DNA of 64,000 nucleotides from Saccharothrix obliqua (GTDB lineage: Bacteria > Actinomycetota > Actinomycetes > Mycobacteriales > Pseudonocardiaceae). The notes below the pieces were generated by a model. That model did no database searches and was not told where the DNA came from. It was given only the letters and a program-made list of their open reading frames with translations. Position 1 is the stretch's first letter, and each line of letters opens with the position of its first letter. A program made the position numbers and the translations under genes. Location: the NCBI RefSeq assembly GCF_019375475.1, contig NZ_JAHXGQ010000010.1, forward strand, positions 1 through 64,000. Reading direction: 5' to 3'. Shown piece by piece: positions 28,168-37,268 of the stretch.

Positions 28168-29109
28168 GTGCCAGCCTGGTTGACCGCGTTCCTGCTCAAG
28201 TTCCAGCGCGCCTTCGCCATCGCCGTGGTGGCCGCGCAAGCCGGGATCGCGGTGACCGGCTCCGTGGTCCGGGTGACCGGGTCCGGGCTCGGCTGCCCCA
28301 CCTGGCCCGAGTGCGTGTCCGGCTCCCTGGTCCCCGTCGCCCACCCCGAGATCGGACCCCTGCACCAGTGGGTCGAGTTCGGCAACCGCACGCTCACCGG
28401 CGTCGTCGGCATCATCGCGGGCCTGTGCCTGCTGGCCGCCTGGGTGGACCGGCCGCGCCGGCCGCGCGTGGTGAAGCTGGCGCTGGTGCAGTTCGGCGGC
28501 GTGGTCGTGCAGGCCGGTATCGGCGGCATCACCGTGCTCACCGGTCTGCTGTGGTGGACCGTCGGCATCCACCTCATGGTCTCCATGGGCCTGACCTGGG
28601 CCGCCGTGGTGCTGCTCGCCGCGTTGCGCGAGGGTGACGGACCCGCCGTGCCGCTGGTGTCCGCCAACGCCCAGCGGCTCCAGGTGGTGCAGGCGGGGGT
28701 CCTCGGGTTGCTGGTGCTCGCCGGCACGTTCGTCACGGCCGCCGGGCCGCACGCCGGCGACGCGTCCGCCCCGCGCCTCGACCTGCCGGTGCCCACCCTC
28801 GCCCAGGTGCACGCCGACCTGCTGTTCCTGTTCCTCGGGATGCTGGTCGGGCTCGGCTTCCTGCTCGGCCGCCACGCCCGCCGCCCCTACGCGGTGCTGG
28901 TCGCCACCGTCCTCGCGCAGGGCGTGATCGGCATGGTCCAATACTGGACCGGCGTGCCGGAGGTGCTGGTGTCGGTGCACGTGCTGGGCGCGGGCGCTGT
29001 GGTGATCGCCACCGCCCACCTGTGGACGGCCACCCGCGTCCGGGCTCACCTGGACGAGGTGGGCCTGCGCTCCCAGACCGCGGGCAGCTCCGTCGCCAGC
29101 CACGCGTAG
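28168..29109 (+). CDS. ctaA: Heme A synthase CtaA (COX15 family)
   Basis: A 313-residue membrane protein with eight helices that oxidises the C8 methyl of heme O to give heme A for cytochrome aa3 oxidase. Visible are the extracellular cysteine pair in GCPTWPEC, heme-ligand candidates in GPLHQWVEFGNR and GIHLMVSMGL, and matching histidines in the second half (QVHADLLF, SVHVLGAGAV). It complements ctaB further right in the window. The 3-prime end overlaps the convergent regulator gene by 64 bp. Confidence 0.92.
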   Translation: MPAWLTAFLLKFQRAFAIAVVAAQAGIAVTGSVVRVTGSGLGCPTWPECVSGSLVPVAHPEIGPLHQWVEFGNRTLTGVVGIIAGLCLLAAWVDRPRRPRVVKLALVQFGGVVVQAGIGGITVLTGLLWWTVGIHLMVSMGLTWAAVVLLAALREGDGPAVPLVSANAQRLQVVQAGVLGLLVLAGTFVTAAGPHAGDASAPRLDLPVPTLAQVHADLLFLFLGMLVGLGFLLGRHARRPYAVLVATVLAQGVIGMVQYWTGVPEVLVSVHVLGAGAVVIATAHLWTATRVRAHLDEVGLRSQTAGSSVASHA

Positions 29110-29510
29110 AGGTCGTCCACGGTCCGCAGCCGCGCCGCGCGTTGCGGGTCACCGCTCATCAGGCGCATCCCGGCCTCGGTCAGCTCGCGCACGCCGACCA
29201 GCGCGTCCAGCTTGCGCTGCACCAGGTCGGCCCACTTCTTCTCGTTGATCCGGTACTGGGCGGCCTGCCGGCCGCGCCGCGTCCGCTTCGTCACCAGACC
29301 CGCGTTCACCAGGAACTTCAGGTTCGTGGAGATCGAGCCGCTGGACGCCTCCAGCTCCTGGGACAGCTCCGCCGCGGTCCGCTCGGTCGGCTGGCACACC
29401 AGCAGGTGACCGAGGATGCGCCCGCCGATCAGCGGGATGCCCTCCTCGGCGAAGTGCGCCGCGAACCGCTCGATCCACGCCGACAACCGCGTCTCACGTC
29501 CGACACCCAC
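29046..29510 (-). CDS. GbsR/MarR-family winged-helix regulator
   Basis: A 154-residue regulator with a winged-helix at about residues 35-90 (TAAELSQELEASSGSISTNLKFLVNAGLVTKRTRRGRQAAQYRI). This is the GbsR-like branch of MarR proteins, usually repressors controlling transport or osmolyte genes. GTG 29510 has AGGGGG about 9 nt upstream. TACTAT at 29547-29552 serves as its -10 box, right after the DUF742 stop, so it can be expressed separately from the conservon-like operon it follows. Its target is unknown. Confidence 0.8.
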   Translation of the reverse strand: MGVGRETRLSAWIERFAAHFAEEGIPLIGGRILGHLLVCQPTERTAAELSQELEASSGSISTNLKFLVNAGLVTKRTRRGRQAAQYRINEKKWADLVQRKLDALVGVRELTEAGMRLMSGDPQRAARLRTVDDLYAWLATELPAVWERRPTSSR

Positions 29511-29546
29511 GCTGACCAACCCCCTGATTTGGTCGACACTGAAGCC

Positions 29547-29552
29547 ATAGTA
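29547..29552 (-). promoter_or_regulatory. -10 box (TACTAT) for the GbsR-like gene
   Basis: TACTAT on the minus strand sits 6 bp after the DUF742 stop and about 37 bp before GTG 29510. The same hexamer occurs before the conservon kinase gene at 33171-33176. Confidence 0.4.
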
Positions 29553-29557
29553 GGCAG

Positions 29558-30058
29558 TCAGAGCCGCCGGAGGCCCGCCAACACGCGCTCCATCAGCCCC
29601 AGATCGGGACCGTCCACCGGCGCCGTCTCGTGCACCTCGATCAGGCCACGCTCGGCCATGTCGCCGAGCAGCACCTTCGCCACGCCCAGCGGCAGCCGCA
29701 GCAGCGCCGCGACCTCGGCCACCGACCGCGGGCTGCCCACCAGGTCCACCACCGCCTGGTGCTCCGCGCGCAACGCGGGCGGCGGCTCGTCGTCGACCGC
29801 CGACACCAGGGTCTCGATCTCCAGCTGCCGCTCCGACCTGGTGCGCCCGCCCGTCCACGAGTAGGGGCGCACGATCGACGCGCCCTCGTCGCCGGGGAAC
29901 TCCTCGTCGTCGGCGAACTCGGAGTACACCGGGTGCGGTGCGGTCGGCCGGTCCACCGGGTCGGGTTCGGCCGGGCGCTCGGGCGCGTGCCGCCTGCCGC
30001 CCAGGCTGAACCCGTTGAGCAGGTCCGCGAACGTCTGCTCCTCGTCGTCCTGGGTCAT
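29558..30058 (-). CDS. DUF742 protein (conservon CvnC-like)
   Basis: A 166-residue DUF742 protein. The C-terminal half (SIVRPYSWTGGRT, LRAEHQAVVDLVGSPRSVAEVAALLRLPLGVAKVLLGDM) carries the family domain with a winged-helix-like fold; the N-terminal half is acidic and Pro-rich. In Streptomyces conservons such a protein sits between the Roadblock protein and a Ras-like GTPase. Here no GTPase follows. ATG 30058 has GAGGTG 5 nt upstream; GTG 30064 is two codons longer. Confidence 0.85.
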   Translation of the reverse strand: MTQDDEEQTFADLLNGFSLGGRRHAPERPAEPDPVDRPTAPHPVYSEFADDEEFPGDEGASIVRPYSWTGGRTRSERQLEIETLVSAVDDEPPPALRAEHQAVVDLVGSPRSVAEVAALLRLPLGVAKVLLGDMAERGLIEVHETAPVDGPDLGLMERVLAGLRRL

Positions 30059-30065
30059 GACCACC

Positions 30066-30509
30066 TCACGCCGAGGGGCGGGCCATCATCCGCTGCGCGC
30101 CGTGCAGCTCCGCGCGGAGTTCCGGGGTCAGCAGCTGCCCCACCTGGTCCACCACCACGGTCATCTCGTAGGCAACCTGGCCGACGTCGGAGTCCGGTGC
30201 GGCGAGCACCGCGAGGCACGAACCGTCCCGGATCGACATCAGCAGCATGATCCCGTACTGCATCTCGATCACCGAGCGCAGCACGCCGCCGCCGTCGAAA
30301 CAACGCGACGCGGATTCGGTGAGGCTCGCCACACCCGCCGCGATCGCCGCGAGCTGGTCGGCGCGGTCGTCCGGCAGGCCGTCGGACGCGGTGAGCAGCA
30401 GGCCGTCCACGGAGATGACCACGGCGTGCGCGACGCCCGGCACGCGTTCGGCGAAGTTGCTCACCAGCCACCCGAACTGGTCCACCTGCCGTGATCTCTG
30501 CCCGCTCAT
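30066..30509 (-). CDS. Roadblock/LC7 domain protein (conservon CvnB-like)
   Basis: A 147-residue Roadblock/LC7 protein, the family that acts as a GTPase-activating or scaffolding partner of small GTPases. The core is GVAHAVVISVDGLLLTASDGLP followed by QYGIMLLMSIRDGSCLAVLA. ATG 30509 overlaps the kinase stop (ATGA) and DUF742 begins 7 bp after the end, so the three genes form one unit. Confidence 0.9.
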   Translation of the reverse strand: MSGQRSRQVDQFGWLVSNFAERVPGVAHAVVISVDGLLLTASDGLPDDRADQLAAIAAGVASLTESASRCFDGGGVLRSVIEMQYGIMLLMSIRDGSCLAVLAAPDSDVGQVAYEMTVVVDQVGQLLTPELRAELHGAQRMMARPSA

Positions 30510-33091
30510 GTTCCGCTCTCCCGCCCCGTTCGGTTCTCCCCGGACTCCCGCACACCTTGCCGGACGCCGGTCTGGTAGCTCGCCAAGAACCCGCGTGTCG
30601 CGTTCGGGTCCCTCCGGACGTGTCCCGCCCGCTCGGCGGACGGCCGGTCGGCGGCCAGGTTCGACCGGGGCCGCCGCTTCGGCAGACCCGAGTCGTTCCC
30701 CACCGCCGCCTCCTCCCGCACCGCACCCCCTTGGTCGGGGACGGACACGTGCCCGTTACCTCCAACGTCGTGCGCGCGCGGTGGTTCCGAGCCGGCCGGA
30801 ACCGGTGCGGACCCGAACCACGCCGAGGTCGGTCGGGGCGCGCCGGGTGCGGAGGCCGGCGCGGGCGACCGGGGCGCGGGTTTGGTGAAGAAGGCACCCG
30901 GGGTGCGGGACGGGGCGGTCGGCACAGGGGTCGGCACAGGGGTCGGCGCGGCGGGCGGAGTCGCCGCGGGTGGGGTGGGCGTCGTGGCAGCGGGCCGGGC
31001 GGCGGGCGGCGGGGTCGGGCGGGGCGGGGTCGGCGTGGTGGTGCCGAAGGCGGTGGGTCCCGTCGGGGCGGGTTCGGTGGTGCGGCCCCGGAACGCGGCC
31101 CAGCTGTCGGCGCTCGCCGCCGCGGCCGAGGACACCGGCGTCGGCGGCGTGGCGGGCGCCTTCACCGGCCGCACCAGCTCGACGGGCACGGCGACCACGG
31201 CACGCAGCCCCTCGACCTGTTCCCGCAACGCGACCTGCACGCCGTGCCGCCCGGCGAGCCTGCCCACCACGAACAGGCCGAGCCGACGCGACACCGGCAG
31301 CTCGGCGGAGTCGTCGGCGGCGGCGCGGGCGATCTTGGCGTTGGCCTCGGCCAGGTCCTCCTCGGACATGCCGACGCCCACGTCCACCACGTCCAGCAGG
31401 ACACCGCCGCCGGGCCGGGCCCGCCCGCCGACCACGACCTGCGTGCTCGGCGGGGAGAACGCGGTGGCGTTGTCCATCAGCTCGGCGACCAGCCGCACCA
31501 GGTCGCCCGCCGCGTAACCCACCACCTCGACGGCCGGCGTGGGCTGGATGACGATCCGCTGGTACTGCTCGACCTCGGACGCGGCGGCACGCAGCACGTC
31601 GCCCAGCGGGACCGGGCGGGTGAAGCGGCGGGCCACGTCGCTGCCGGACAACACCATCAGGTTCTCGTTGTTGCGGCGCATCCGGGTGGCGAGGTTGTCC
31701 AGCTTGAACAGGCCCTCCAGCTGCTCGGGGTCGTCCTGCCGCCGCTCCAGCTCCTCCATCAACCGCAGCTGCCGCTCCACCAGGCCCTGGCTGCGGCGCG
31801 ACAGGTTGATGAACGCGTTGCGCATCGCGGTGCGCAGCTCCGCCTCCTCGGCGGCGGACGTGACGGCCTGCCGGTGCACCGCGTCGAACGCGCGCGCCAG
31901 CTCGCCGAACTCCTCCCTGGTGTGCACGGGCACCGGCGCGATGTCGGTGTCCGGCGCGGTGTCCGTGCGCAGCCGCGCCACCAGCGTCGGCAGGCGGTTG
32001 CCCGCCACGTCCAGCGCCGCCACCCGCAGGGCGCGCAGCGACCGCAGCAGGTAGCTGCCGACGACGAACCCGACCGCGACCGCGGCGAACATCGACGCCG
32101 CCAGGATCACCGACGCGAGGCCCGCGCGGTCGCTGGTCTCGTCCTGGAGCCGCGACGAGGTCTCCTTGAGCTGGTCCTCCAGGCCCCGCAGCACGCCGTC
32201 GAGCCGCTTCGCGGTGGCGGTCGCGTGCCCGTCCCACGTGTCGGCGGCCACGCCGCCCACCGCGTCCGGGTCGTTGCGGACCCGTTGGAGCATCGCGTGC
32301 CGGGCGTCCACGTCCGCGCCGGACAACGCGGTGCGGTAGGCGTCCTGCTGCCGCGGCGTGGCGACGGCGGAGAAGTCGGCGAGCTTGTCCTGCTGACGCG
32401 TCCAGGACTCCTCCAGCGCGGTGCGCTCCGCGTCCGACAACCCGCCCCGACCGGCACCGGCGAGCACCGTGGCGTGCTGCCACGACATCTGCTCGCCCGC
32501 CATGGCCAGGTTGTGCAGGGCGGTCGCGGTGCCGGACAGGGCCGCGTCGCCGAAGTCGCCGACCATCGCCTGGTCGAAGTCCAGCAGGGCACGCAGCACG
32601 GCGCTGTAGCCGCCGATGCCGCCCGCGAGGTCGATGCCGCCGGTGAGCACCCGCTCCCGCAGCCCCGGCAGGCTGTCGAGCTGCGCCACCGCGTCGTGGA
32701 ACCGGGCCGTGGCGACCTCGCCGAGCGAGGGACCGGCGCGTTCCATCAGGTTGCGCACACCGGCCGCGGCGGTGTCGGTGATCCGCACCAGCTCCTTGAA
32801 CCGGCGTTGGTCGGCGGGCGCGTTCTCGGCACGACGGGCGGACAGCGCGCGCTCCGCCTGCACACCGGCGAGCAACGGGTCCAGACCGGTACGGAGGGTG
32901 ACCATGCGTTGCATCGCCGAATAACCGTCGGCGGCACGCACGTAGCCGCGGATCTGCACCATGCCCGCGCCCACGGCGACCAGCACCGGCACGGCCAGCA
33001 CGGCGGCGAGCTTGACCGGCAGGCGCCAGTTCCGCCAGTCCGCGACGGCGCCCCACCGGAGCCGGCGTGCGCTGTTGTCGCCAGTCACCAC
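30506..33091 (-). CDS. Conservon-type nitrate/nitrite-sensing sensor kinase, H-box residue replaced
   Basis: An 861-residue CvnA-like protein: membrane helix 24-46, an extracellular helical NIT-type sensor domain to about 310, second helix near 325-350, HAMP-like region, then a kinase region. ATP-site motifs are present (ELMDNATAFSPP, DVGVGMSEEDL, RLGLFVVGRLAGRHGV). At the usual phospho-acceptor position the sequence reads LDNLATRMRR, with Asn466 (codon 31694-31696) where LDHLATR is typical, so autophosphorylation is uncertain. The last 220 residues are a Pro/Thr/Ala-rich tail. I chose GTG 33091; GTG 33088 is adjacent. TACTAT at 33171-33176 is a likely -10 box. Confidence 0.85.
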   Translation of the reverse strand: MVTGDNSARRLRWGAVADWRNWRLPVKLAAVLAVPVLVAVGAGMVQIRGYVRAADGYSAMQRMVTLRTGLDPLLAGVQAERALSARRAENAPADQRRFKELVRITDTAAAGVRNLMERAGPSLGEVATARFHDAVAQLDSLPGLRERVLTGGIDLAGGIGGYSAVLRALLDFDQAMVGDFGDAALSGTATALHNLAMAGEQMSWQHATVLAGAGRGGLSDAERTALEESWTRQQDKLADFSAVATPRQQDAYRTALSGADVDARHAMLQRVRNDPDAVGGVAADTWDGHATATAKRLDGVLRGLEDQLKETSSRLQDETSDRAGLASVILAASMFAAVAVGFVVGSYLLRSLRALRVAALDVAGNRLPTLVARLRTDTAPDTDIAPVPVHTREEFGELARAFDAVHRQAVTSAAEEAELRTAMRNAFINLSRRSQGLVERQLRLMEELERRQDDPEQLEGLFKLDNLATRMRRNNENLMVLSGSDVARRFTRPVPLGDVLRAAASEVEQYQRIVIQPTPAVEVVGYAAGDLVRLVAELMDNATAFSPPSTQVVVGGRARPGGGVLLDVVDVGVGMSEEDLAEANAKIARAAADDSAELPVSRRLGLFVVGRLAGRHGVQVALREQVEGLRAVVAVPVELVRPVKAPATPPTPVSSAAAASADSWAAFRGRTTEPAPTGPTAFGTTTPTPPRPTPPPAARPAATTPTPPAATPPAAPTPVPTPVPTAPSRTPGAFFTKPAPRSPAPASAPGAPRPTSAWFGSAPVPAGSEPPRAHDVGGNGHVSVPDQGGAVREEAAVGNDSGLPKRRPRSNLAADRPSAERAGHVRRDPNATRGFLASYQTGVRQGVRESGENRTGRESGT

Positions 33092-33422
33092 ACATTCCCG
33101 GTCGAGTAGTTGGTCCACCACGCTCGACACCTGCGCGGATGCACGGGCGAGCGGCGGACGCTGATGGGCGATAGTAGGTCGTGATCGGGGCCGGGACAAC
33201 GATCTCCGCGCATGTGCTCAACCGTTCGGACCAGGCACGGAACGTGACCACCCGTGCGCGACGCAATCGAGACCTGCCACCGGGACGGGAGTTGAGCTGC
33301 CGGAACGGTTCCCGCGCCGGTCAGCGGCCCGCGCGGACCGTTGACTGGGAGCCGGCCGCGATTAGGCTGATCGCTCGACCGAGCCGCGCGACCCCTGCGG
33401 TGCAGACCCCGTGGAGGGCTGG
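33092..33422. other. Divergent promoter region of the conservon-like operon and the symporter pair
   Basis: These 331 bases contain no supported gene. On the minus strand TACTAT (33171-33176) lies about 80 bp before the kinase start. On the plus strand a full promoter is visible at 33341-33368. The rest shows no clear repeat. Confidence 0.65.
33341..33368 (+). promoter_or_regulatory. Promoter TTGACT-N16-TAGGCT for the DUF485/symporter operon
   Basis: A -35 TTGACT (33341-33346) and -10 TAGGCT (33363-33368) are 16 bp apart, close to the principal sigma consensus of actinobacteria. The expected start is near 33375, leaving a leader of about 48 nt with GGAGGG before ATG 33423. Confidence 0.6.
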
Positions 33423-33821
33423 ATGACGAAGGCGATCCCGTCCCCGGGGCGGACACGCGGCTTCGCGACGTTCGACGAGCCACCACCGCCGCTGCTGGTG
33501 GACGCGGCGGGCAAACCGGACTTCGCCGCGATCCGCGAGACCCCCGAGTTCCAGGAGCTGCGCCGCCGCACCAGGGCGTTCGTGCTGCCCGCGCTGGTCG
33601 GGTTCCTCGGCTGGTACCTGGGTTACGTGGTGCTCTCGGCGTACGCGCCGGAGTTCATGGGCGCCAAGGTGTTCGGCGCGGTCAACGTGGGCCTGGTGTT
33701 CGGACTGCTCCAGTTCGCCACCACGGTCGCGTTGACGTTGGCCTACGCCCGCTACGCGCGCCGCCGGCTCGACCCGCAGGTGGCGGCGGTCCGGGCGCTC
33801 ACCGCGGAGGACCAGCGGTGA
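33423..33821 (+). CDS. DUF485 membrane protein (YjcH-like symporter partner)
   Basis: A 132-residue protein with two membrane helices (about 53-73 and 86-106) and the DUF485 pattern FQELRRRTRAFVLPALVGFLGWYLGYVVLSAYAP-like core. In many bacteria a DUF485 gene immediately precedes an acetate-type sodium:solute symporter, exactly as here. ATG 33423 has GGAGGG 5 nt upstream; the stop overlaps the symporter start by 4 bases. Confidence 0.88.
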   Translation: MTKAIPSPGRTRGFATFDEPPPPLLVDAAGKPDFAAIRETPEFQELRRRTRAFVLPALVGFLGWYLGYVVLSAYAPEFMGAKVFGAVNVGLVFGLLQFATTVALTLAYARYARRRLDPQVAAVRALTAEDQR

Positions 33822-35395
33822 CCGGTGGCAACACCGCGATCAACCTGGGCGTGTTCGCGGTCTTCGTGGTGATCACGCTGTTCGTGGTGTACCGGGCGGG
33901 TTCGCGCAACACGACCGCGTCGGACTACTACGCGGCGGGCAGCGGTTTCTCCGGGCCGCAGAACGGGATCGCGTTGTCCGGCGACTTCCTGTCGGCGGCG
34001 TCGTTCCTCGGGATCTCCGGCAGCATCGCCGTCAATGGCTACGACGGGTTCCTGTACTCGATCGGCTGGGTGGTGTCCTGGCTGGTGGGTCTGCTGATCA
34101 TCGCCGAGCGGATGCGCAACACCGGCCGGTTCACGCTCGGCGACGTGCTCGCGTACCGGATGCGGCAGCGGCCGGTGCGGGCCGCCGCGGCGAACGTCAC
34201 GCTGGTGATCTCGTTGTTCTACATGATCGCGCAGATGGCGGGCGCGGGCGCGTTGATGGCGCTGCTGCTGGACGTGCACACCAAGGGCGGGCAGGCGCTC
34301 GTCATCGCCGTCGTCGGTGTGGTGATGGTGATGTACGTGCTCGTCGGCGGCATGAAGGGCACCACGTGGGTGCAGATCATCAAGGCCGTGCTGCTGATCC
34401 TGTGCGTGACGCTGATGTCGGTGTTCCTGCTCGGGAAGTTCGGCTTCAGCCTGTCCGAGATCCTGGAGACGGCGACCCGCAACACGCCGCTCGGGCCGGA
34501 ACTGCTGGAGCCCGGCGTCCGGTACGGCGAGACCGCGATCACGCGGTTGGACTTCATCTCGCTGGCGTTGGCGCTCGTGCTGGGCACCGCTTCGCTGCCG
34601 CACGTGCTGATGCGGTTCTACACGGTGCCGAACGCGCGTGAGGCGCGGCGCTCGGTGGTGTGGGCGACGTGGATGATGGCCACGTTCTACCTGTGCACGC
34701 TGGTGATCGGGTTCGGGTCGCTGGCCCTGGTCGGTTCCGACGCCATCAGGTCCGCGCCCGGCGGCGAGAACTCCGCCGCGCCGCTGCTGGCGTTCCGGAT
34801 CGGTGGCGTGGTGCTGCTGGGTGTCGTGTGCGCGGTGGCGTTCGCGACGATCCTCGCCGTGGTGGCCGGGTTGACGTTGACGGCGTCGGCGTCGTTCGCG
34901 CACGACGTGTACGCCAACGTGATCAAGCGCGGTCAGGCCGATCCCCGGGCCGAGGTGCGCGTGGCGCGGCTGACGGCGGTCGGCGTCGGGGTGCTCGCGA
35001 TCGGGGGCGGTATCGCGGCCAACGGGCAGAACGTGGCGTTCCTGGTGGCGCTGGCGTTCGCCCTGGCGGCGTCGGCGAACCTGTCCACGATCATCTACTC
35101 GTTGTTCTGGAAGCGGTTCAACACCAACGGGACGCTGTGGGCGATCTACGGCGGGCTCGGGTCGTGCGTGGTGCTGATCGCCTTCTCGCCCGCCGTGTCC
35201 GGGACGAAGACGTCGGTGTTCCCGGACGTGGACTTCGCCTGGTTCCCGTTGGGCAACCCGGGGTTGGTGTCGATCCCGTTGTCGTTCCTGTGCGGGTGGT
35301 TGGGCACGGTGCTGAGCAAGGAGGAGGCCGACCCCGCGAAGCAGGCCGAGATGGAGGTCCGGGCGCTGACGGGTATCGGCTCCGGCCTCCGGTGA
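33818..35395 (+). CDS. Cation/acetate-type sodium:solute symporter
   Basis: A 525-residue SSS-family symporter with 13 predicted helices. The ActP-like N-terminus (TTASDYYAAGSGFSGPQNG, then SGDFLSAASFLGISG) contains the sodium-site region, and LASLPHVLMRFYTVPNARE-type GTASLPHVLMRFYTV marks the conserved helix. Short monocarboxylates such as acetate are the usual substrates of this branch paired with DUF485 proteins. No acetyl-CoA synthetase gene is nearby. It ends 10 bp from the convergent ATP-grasp gene. Confidence 0.88.
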   Translation: MTGGNTAINLGVFAVFVVITLFVVYRAGSRNTTASDYYAAGSGFSGPQNGIALSGDFLSAASFLGISGSIAVNGYDGFLYSIGWVVSWLVGLLIIAERMRNTGRFTLGDVLAYRMRQRPVRAAAANVTLVISLFYMIAQMAGAGALMALLLDVHTKGGQALVIAVVGVVMVMYVLVGGMKGTTWVQIIKAVLLILCVTLMSVFLLGKFGFSLSEILETATRNTPLGPELLEPGVRYGETAITRLDFISLALALVLGTASLPHVLMRFYTVPNAREARRSVVWATWMMATFYLCTLVIGFGSLALVGSDAIRSAPGGENSAAPLLAFRIGGVVLLGVVCAVAFATILAVVAGLTLTASASFAHDVYANVIKRGQADPRAEVRVARLTAVGVGVLAIGGGIAANGQNVAFLVALAFALAASANLSTIIYSLFWKRFNTNGTLWAIYGGLGSCVVLIAFSPAVSGTKTSVFPDVDFAWFPLGNPGLVSIPLSFLCGWLGTVLSKEEADPAKQAEMEVRALTGIGSGLR

Positions 35396-35405
35396 CGTTC
35401 GACGG

Positions 35406-36254
35406 CTAGGCGCGCAGGGCGTTGCGCACGGCGGACGCGAAGCGCATGGGCGCGGCGGCGTCGGTCTGGCGGAAGCCGAGGGCCGGTTCCACCAGTTCCA
35501 GTTCCAGCAGCAGCGGTGAGCCGTCCGCGGCGGCGAGCAGGTCCACGCGGGCGTAGAGGAAGTCGGTGCGGCGCAGGCCGAGCAGCCCGGCCGCGGCGTC
35601 CAGCACGTCCTCCGCGGTCCGGCGTTGGGGGCCGGTCGGTGACGCGCCGGCGAGCCGTTCCACGATGTAGAGGCCGGACTCGTCGTACGCGGCGTCCGGC
35701 GTGAGCATGGCGGCTTTGGTGAAGGCGTGCGAGTATTGCCCGCCGAGGAAGACCAGCGCCGTTTCCCCCACCCTGTCCACTGTGGACTGGTAGGGCTGCA
35801 CCAACGCCGGGCCGCCGAGGGATTCGAGGTGGTGTGCCGCGACGTCGACGTCGCCCGCCGCGACCCGCAGGGCGCCCCGCGAGCCCGCGCCGACGGTCGG
35901 CTTGACCACGAAGTCGCCGTCGGGCCAGTCGGTGAAGCCCGGTGTGGCGAGGGTGGTGGGCACCACCGGCACGCCGACTTGGGCGAGTTCGACCAGGTAG
36001 GACTTGTCCGTGTTCCAGCGCACGACGTCGGCCGGGTTGGCCAGGGCGGGTACCGAGGAGCACCAGTCGAGGAACTCGCCCAGCCGGTCGGTGTAGTCCC
36101 AGGTGGACCGCAACACCACCAGGTCCGCGGCCTCGTCCGACCCCCAGACCGCCCAGCGGGCGTCGATCCCGACGTCGTTGAGGGCGTCGGCGAGGGCACG
36201 GTCATCGCCGTCTCCGGCGGGCAGCGAGGCACAGGTGGCAAGAAAAACCTTCAC
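35406..36254 (-). CDS. RimK-like ATP-grasp ligase
   Basis: A 282-residue ATP-grasp enzyme. After an N-terminal subdomain (VFLATCASLPAGDGDD, LVVLRSTWDYTDR) come the ATP-grasp elements FVVKPTVGAGSRGALRV (about 127-143) and the metal-site LYARVDLLAAADGSPLLLELELVEP (about 226-250). Related proteins form amide or ester bonds using acyl-phosphates; family members include DcsG of cycloserine biosynthesis, but the substrate here is unknown. GTG 36254 follows TACGCT (36261-36266 on the minus strand) by 6 nt, indicating a leaderless start. Confidence 0.82.
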   Translation of the reverse strand: MKVFLATCASLPAGDGDDRALADALNDVGIDARWAVWGSDEAADLVVLRSTWDYTDRLGEFLDWCSSVPALANPADVVRWNTDKSYLVELAQVGVPVVPTTLATPGFTDWPDGDFVVKPTVGAGSRGALRVAAGDVDVAAHHLESLGGPALVQPYQSTVDRVGETALVFLGGQYSHAFTKAAMLTPDAAYDESGLYIVERLAGASPTGPQRRTAEDVLDAAAGLLGLRRTDFLYARVDLLAAADGSPLLLELELVEPALGFRQTDAAAPMRFASAVRNALRA

Positions 36255-37268
36255 GTCCACAGCGTAAACACCCGCCTGCGCGCACCCCCTCCCCCAGCCC
36301 CTCCCCCAGCCCCTCCCCGCGCCCCGCCACCCCGCTCGGTGCCCCCATTCGCCCGCTTTCCGTTGCGCCACAACAGTTCCCGGCTGCTTCCCCGCTAACG
36401 GCTCCGCGACACCCGACCCGCCGGGACGGCGGGTTCGAGCGGATGGACCAGGCAGCTGGATCTCCCACCGGACGGCGGCACCGACGAAACCCCGCCGCGC
36501 CACCGCGCGGCCCACTCCGCTCCCCCGGCACCCGCTCGGCGCTGGGCAGGGCCAATCACGAGGGCTGGGCAGGTCACGAGGGCTGGGCGGGGCCAATCGC
36601 GAGGTGGACAGGGCCGATCGCGGGCGGCGAAACGCGAGGCAGCGGAGTCGTCGGGAGCTGGCAGGCGGCAGCATCAGCCGCGACAGGCCAGGGCTGGAGG
36701 CCACTCGGGCACCGGCTCGGCATCACCCGCCGGCCGGCGAGCCCGGGTGCGGACCAGCAAGCCGTCCTCATCAGCCCCGCCGGACATGTGGTCGGCCAGC
36801 ACATTGCGGGGGACGCGCTGCGGGTCGGCACGATCTGGCGTCGGATGCGGGCGGGGCCGAGAGCGGACGGTGCAGCGCGGGCAGGTCAGCGCGGGCGGTC
36901 AGGGCAGGCCGTGAGCACTCGGCGGTTGGTGCAACCGGCGGCGTGGCTGGAGCAGCCGGCGGTCAGGACGACGTCCTGGCCTGGGTCGGGCCGCGGTCGC
37001 TGCCGCAGCGGTCAGGCGAGGCGGAGTCTCGCGAGGTTCGCGTGCGTGGGGCGAGAGCGGGCAGGCGGCGGGGGCAGGCGGCGGGCGGGAGCGGGGCGGG
37101 GTCGGGGCGGGTGGGCGTGGCTGTGGTCGGAGCCGCGTGCACGTTGTTCCCGCCAGGCGCCGCCACCTTGTTCTGGCAACGCGAATGGTAAATAAAAAGT
37201 GCCCGAATCCCGCCCACTTCGCCCGAAGGAGTGATCACGCCCCAACGAACCCGCAGGTCACAGGCTGC
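36255..37268. other. 1-kb gene-poor, repeat-containing interval
   Basis: No gene is supported in these 1014 bases on either strand; long open frames here give Arg/Gly/Pro-rich low-complexity products without family motifs. Two CCCTCCCCCAG direct repeats lie at about 36285-36320, and TCACGAGGGCTGGGC recurs at 36556-36570 and 36574-36588. An unusually AT-rich spot (GGTAAATAAAAAGTG) lies near 37184-37201. It may be decayed DNA or the upstream region of the ATP-grasp gene. Confidence 0.6.
36556..36588. repeat. Two 15-bp direct repeats, 18-bp period
   Basis: TCACGAGGGCTGGGC at 36556-36570 is repeated at 36574-36588. A degenerate third copy (CCAATCGCGAGG) follows. They lie in the gene-poor interval. 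Confidence 0.6.

Noticed and set aside
36443-37195. Possible 250-residue gene in the gene-poor interval
   Set aside because: Low-complexity Arg/Gly composition, no ribosome site, no recognisable motif.
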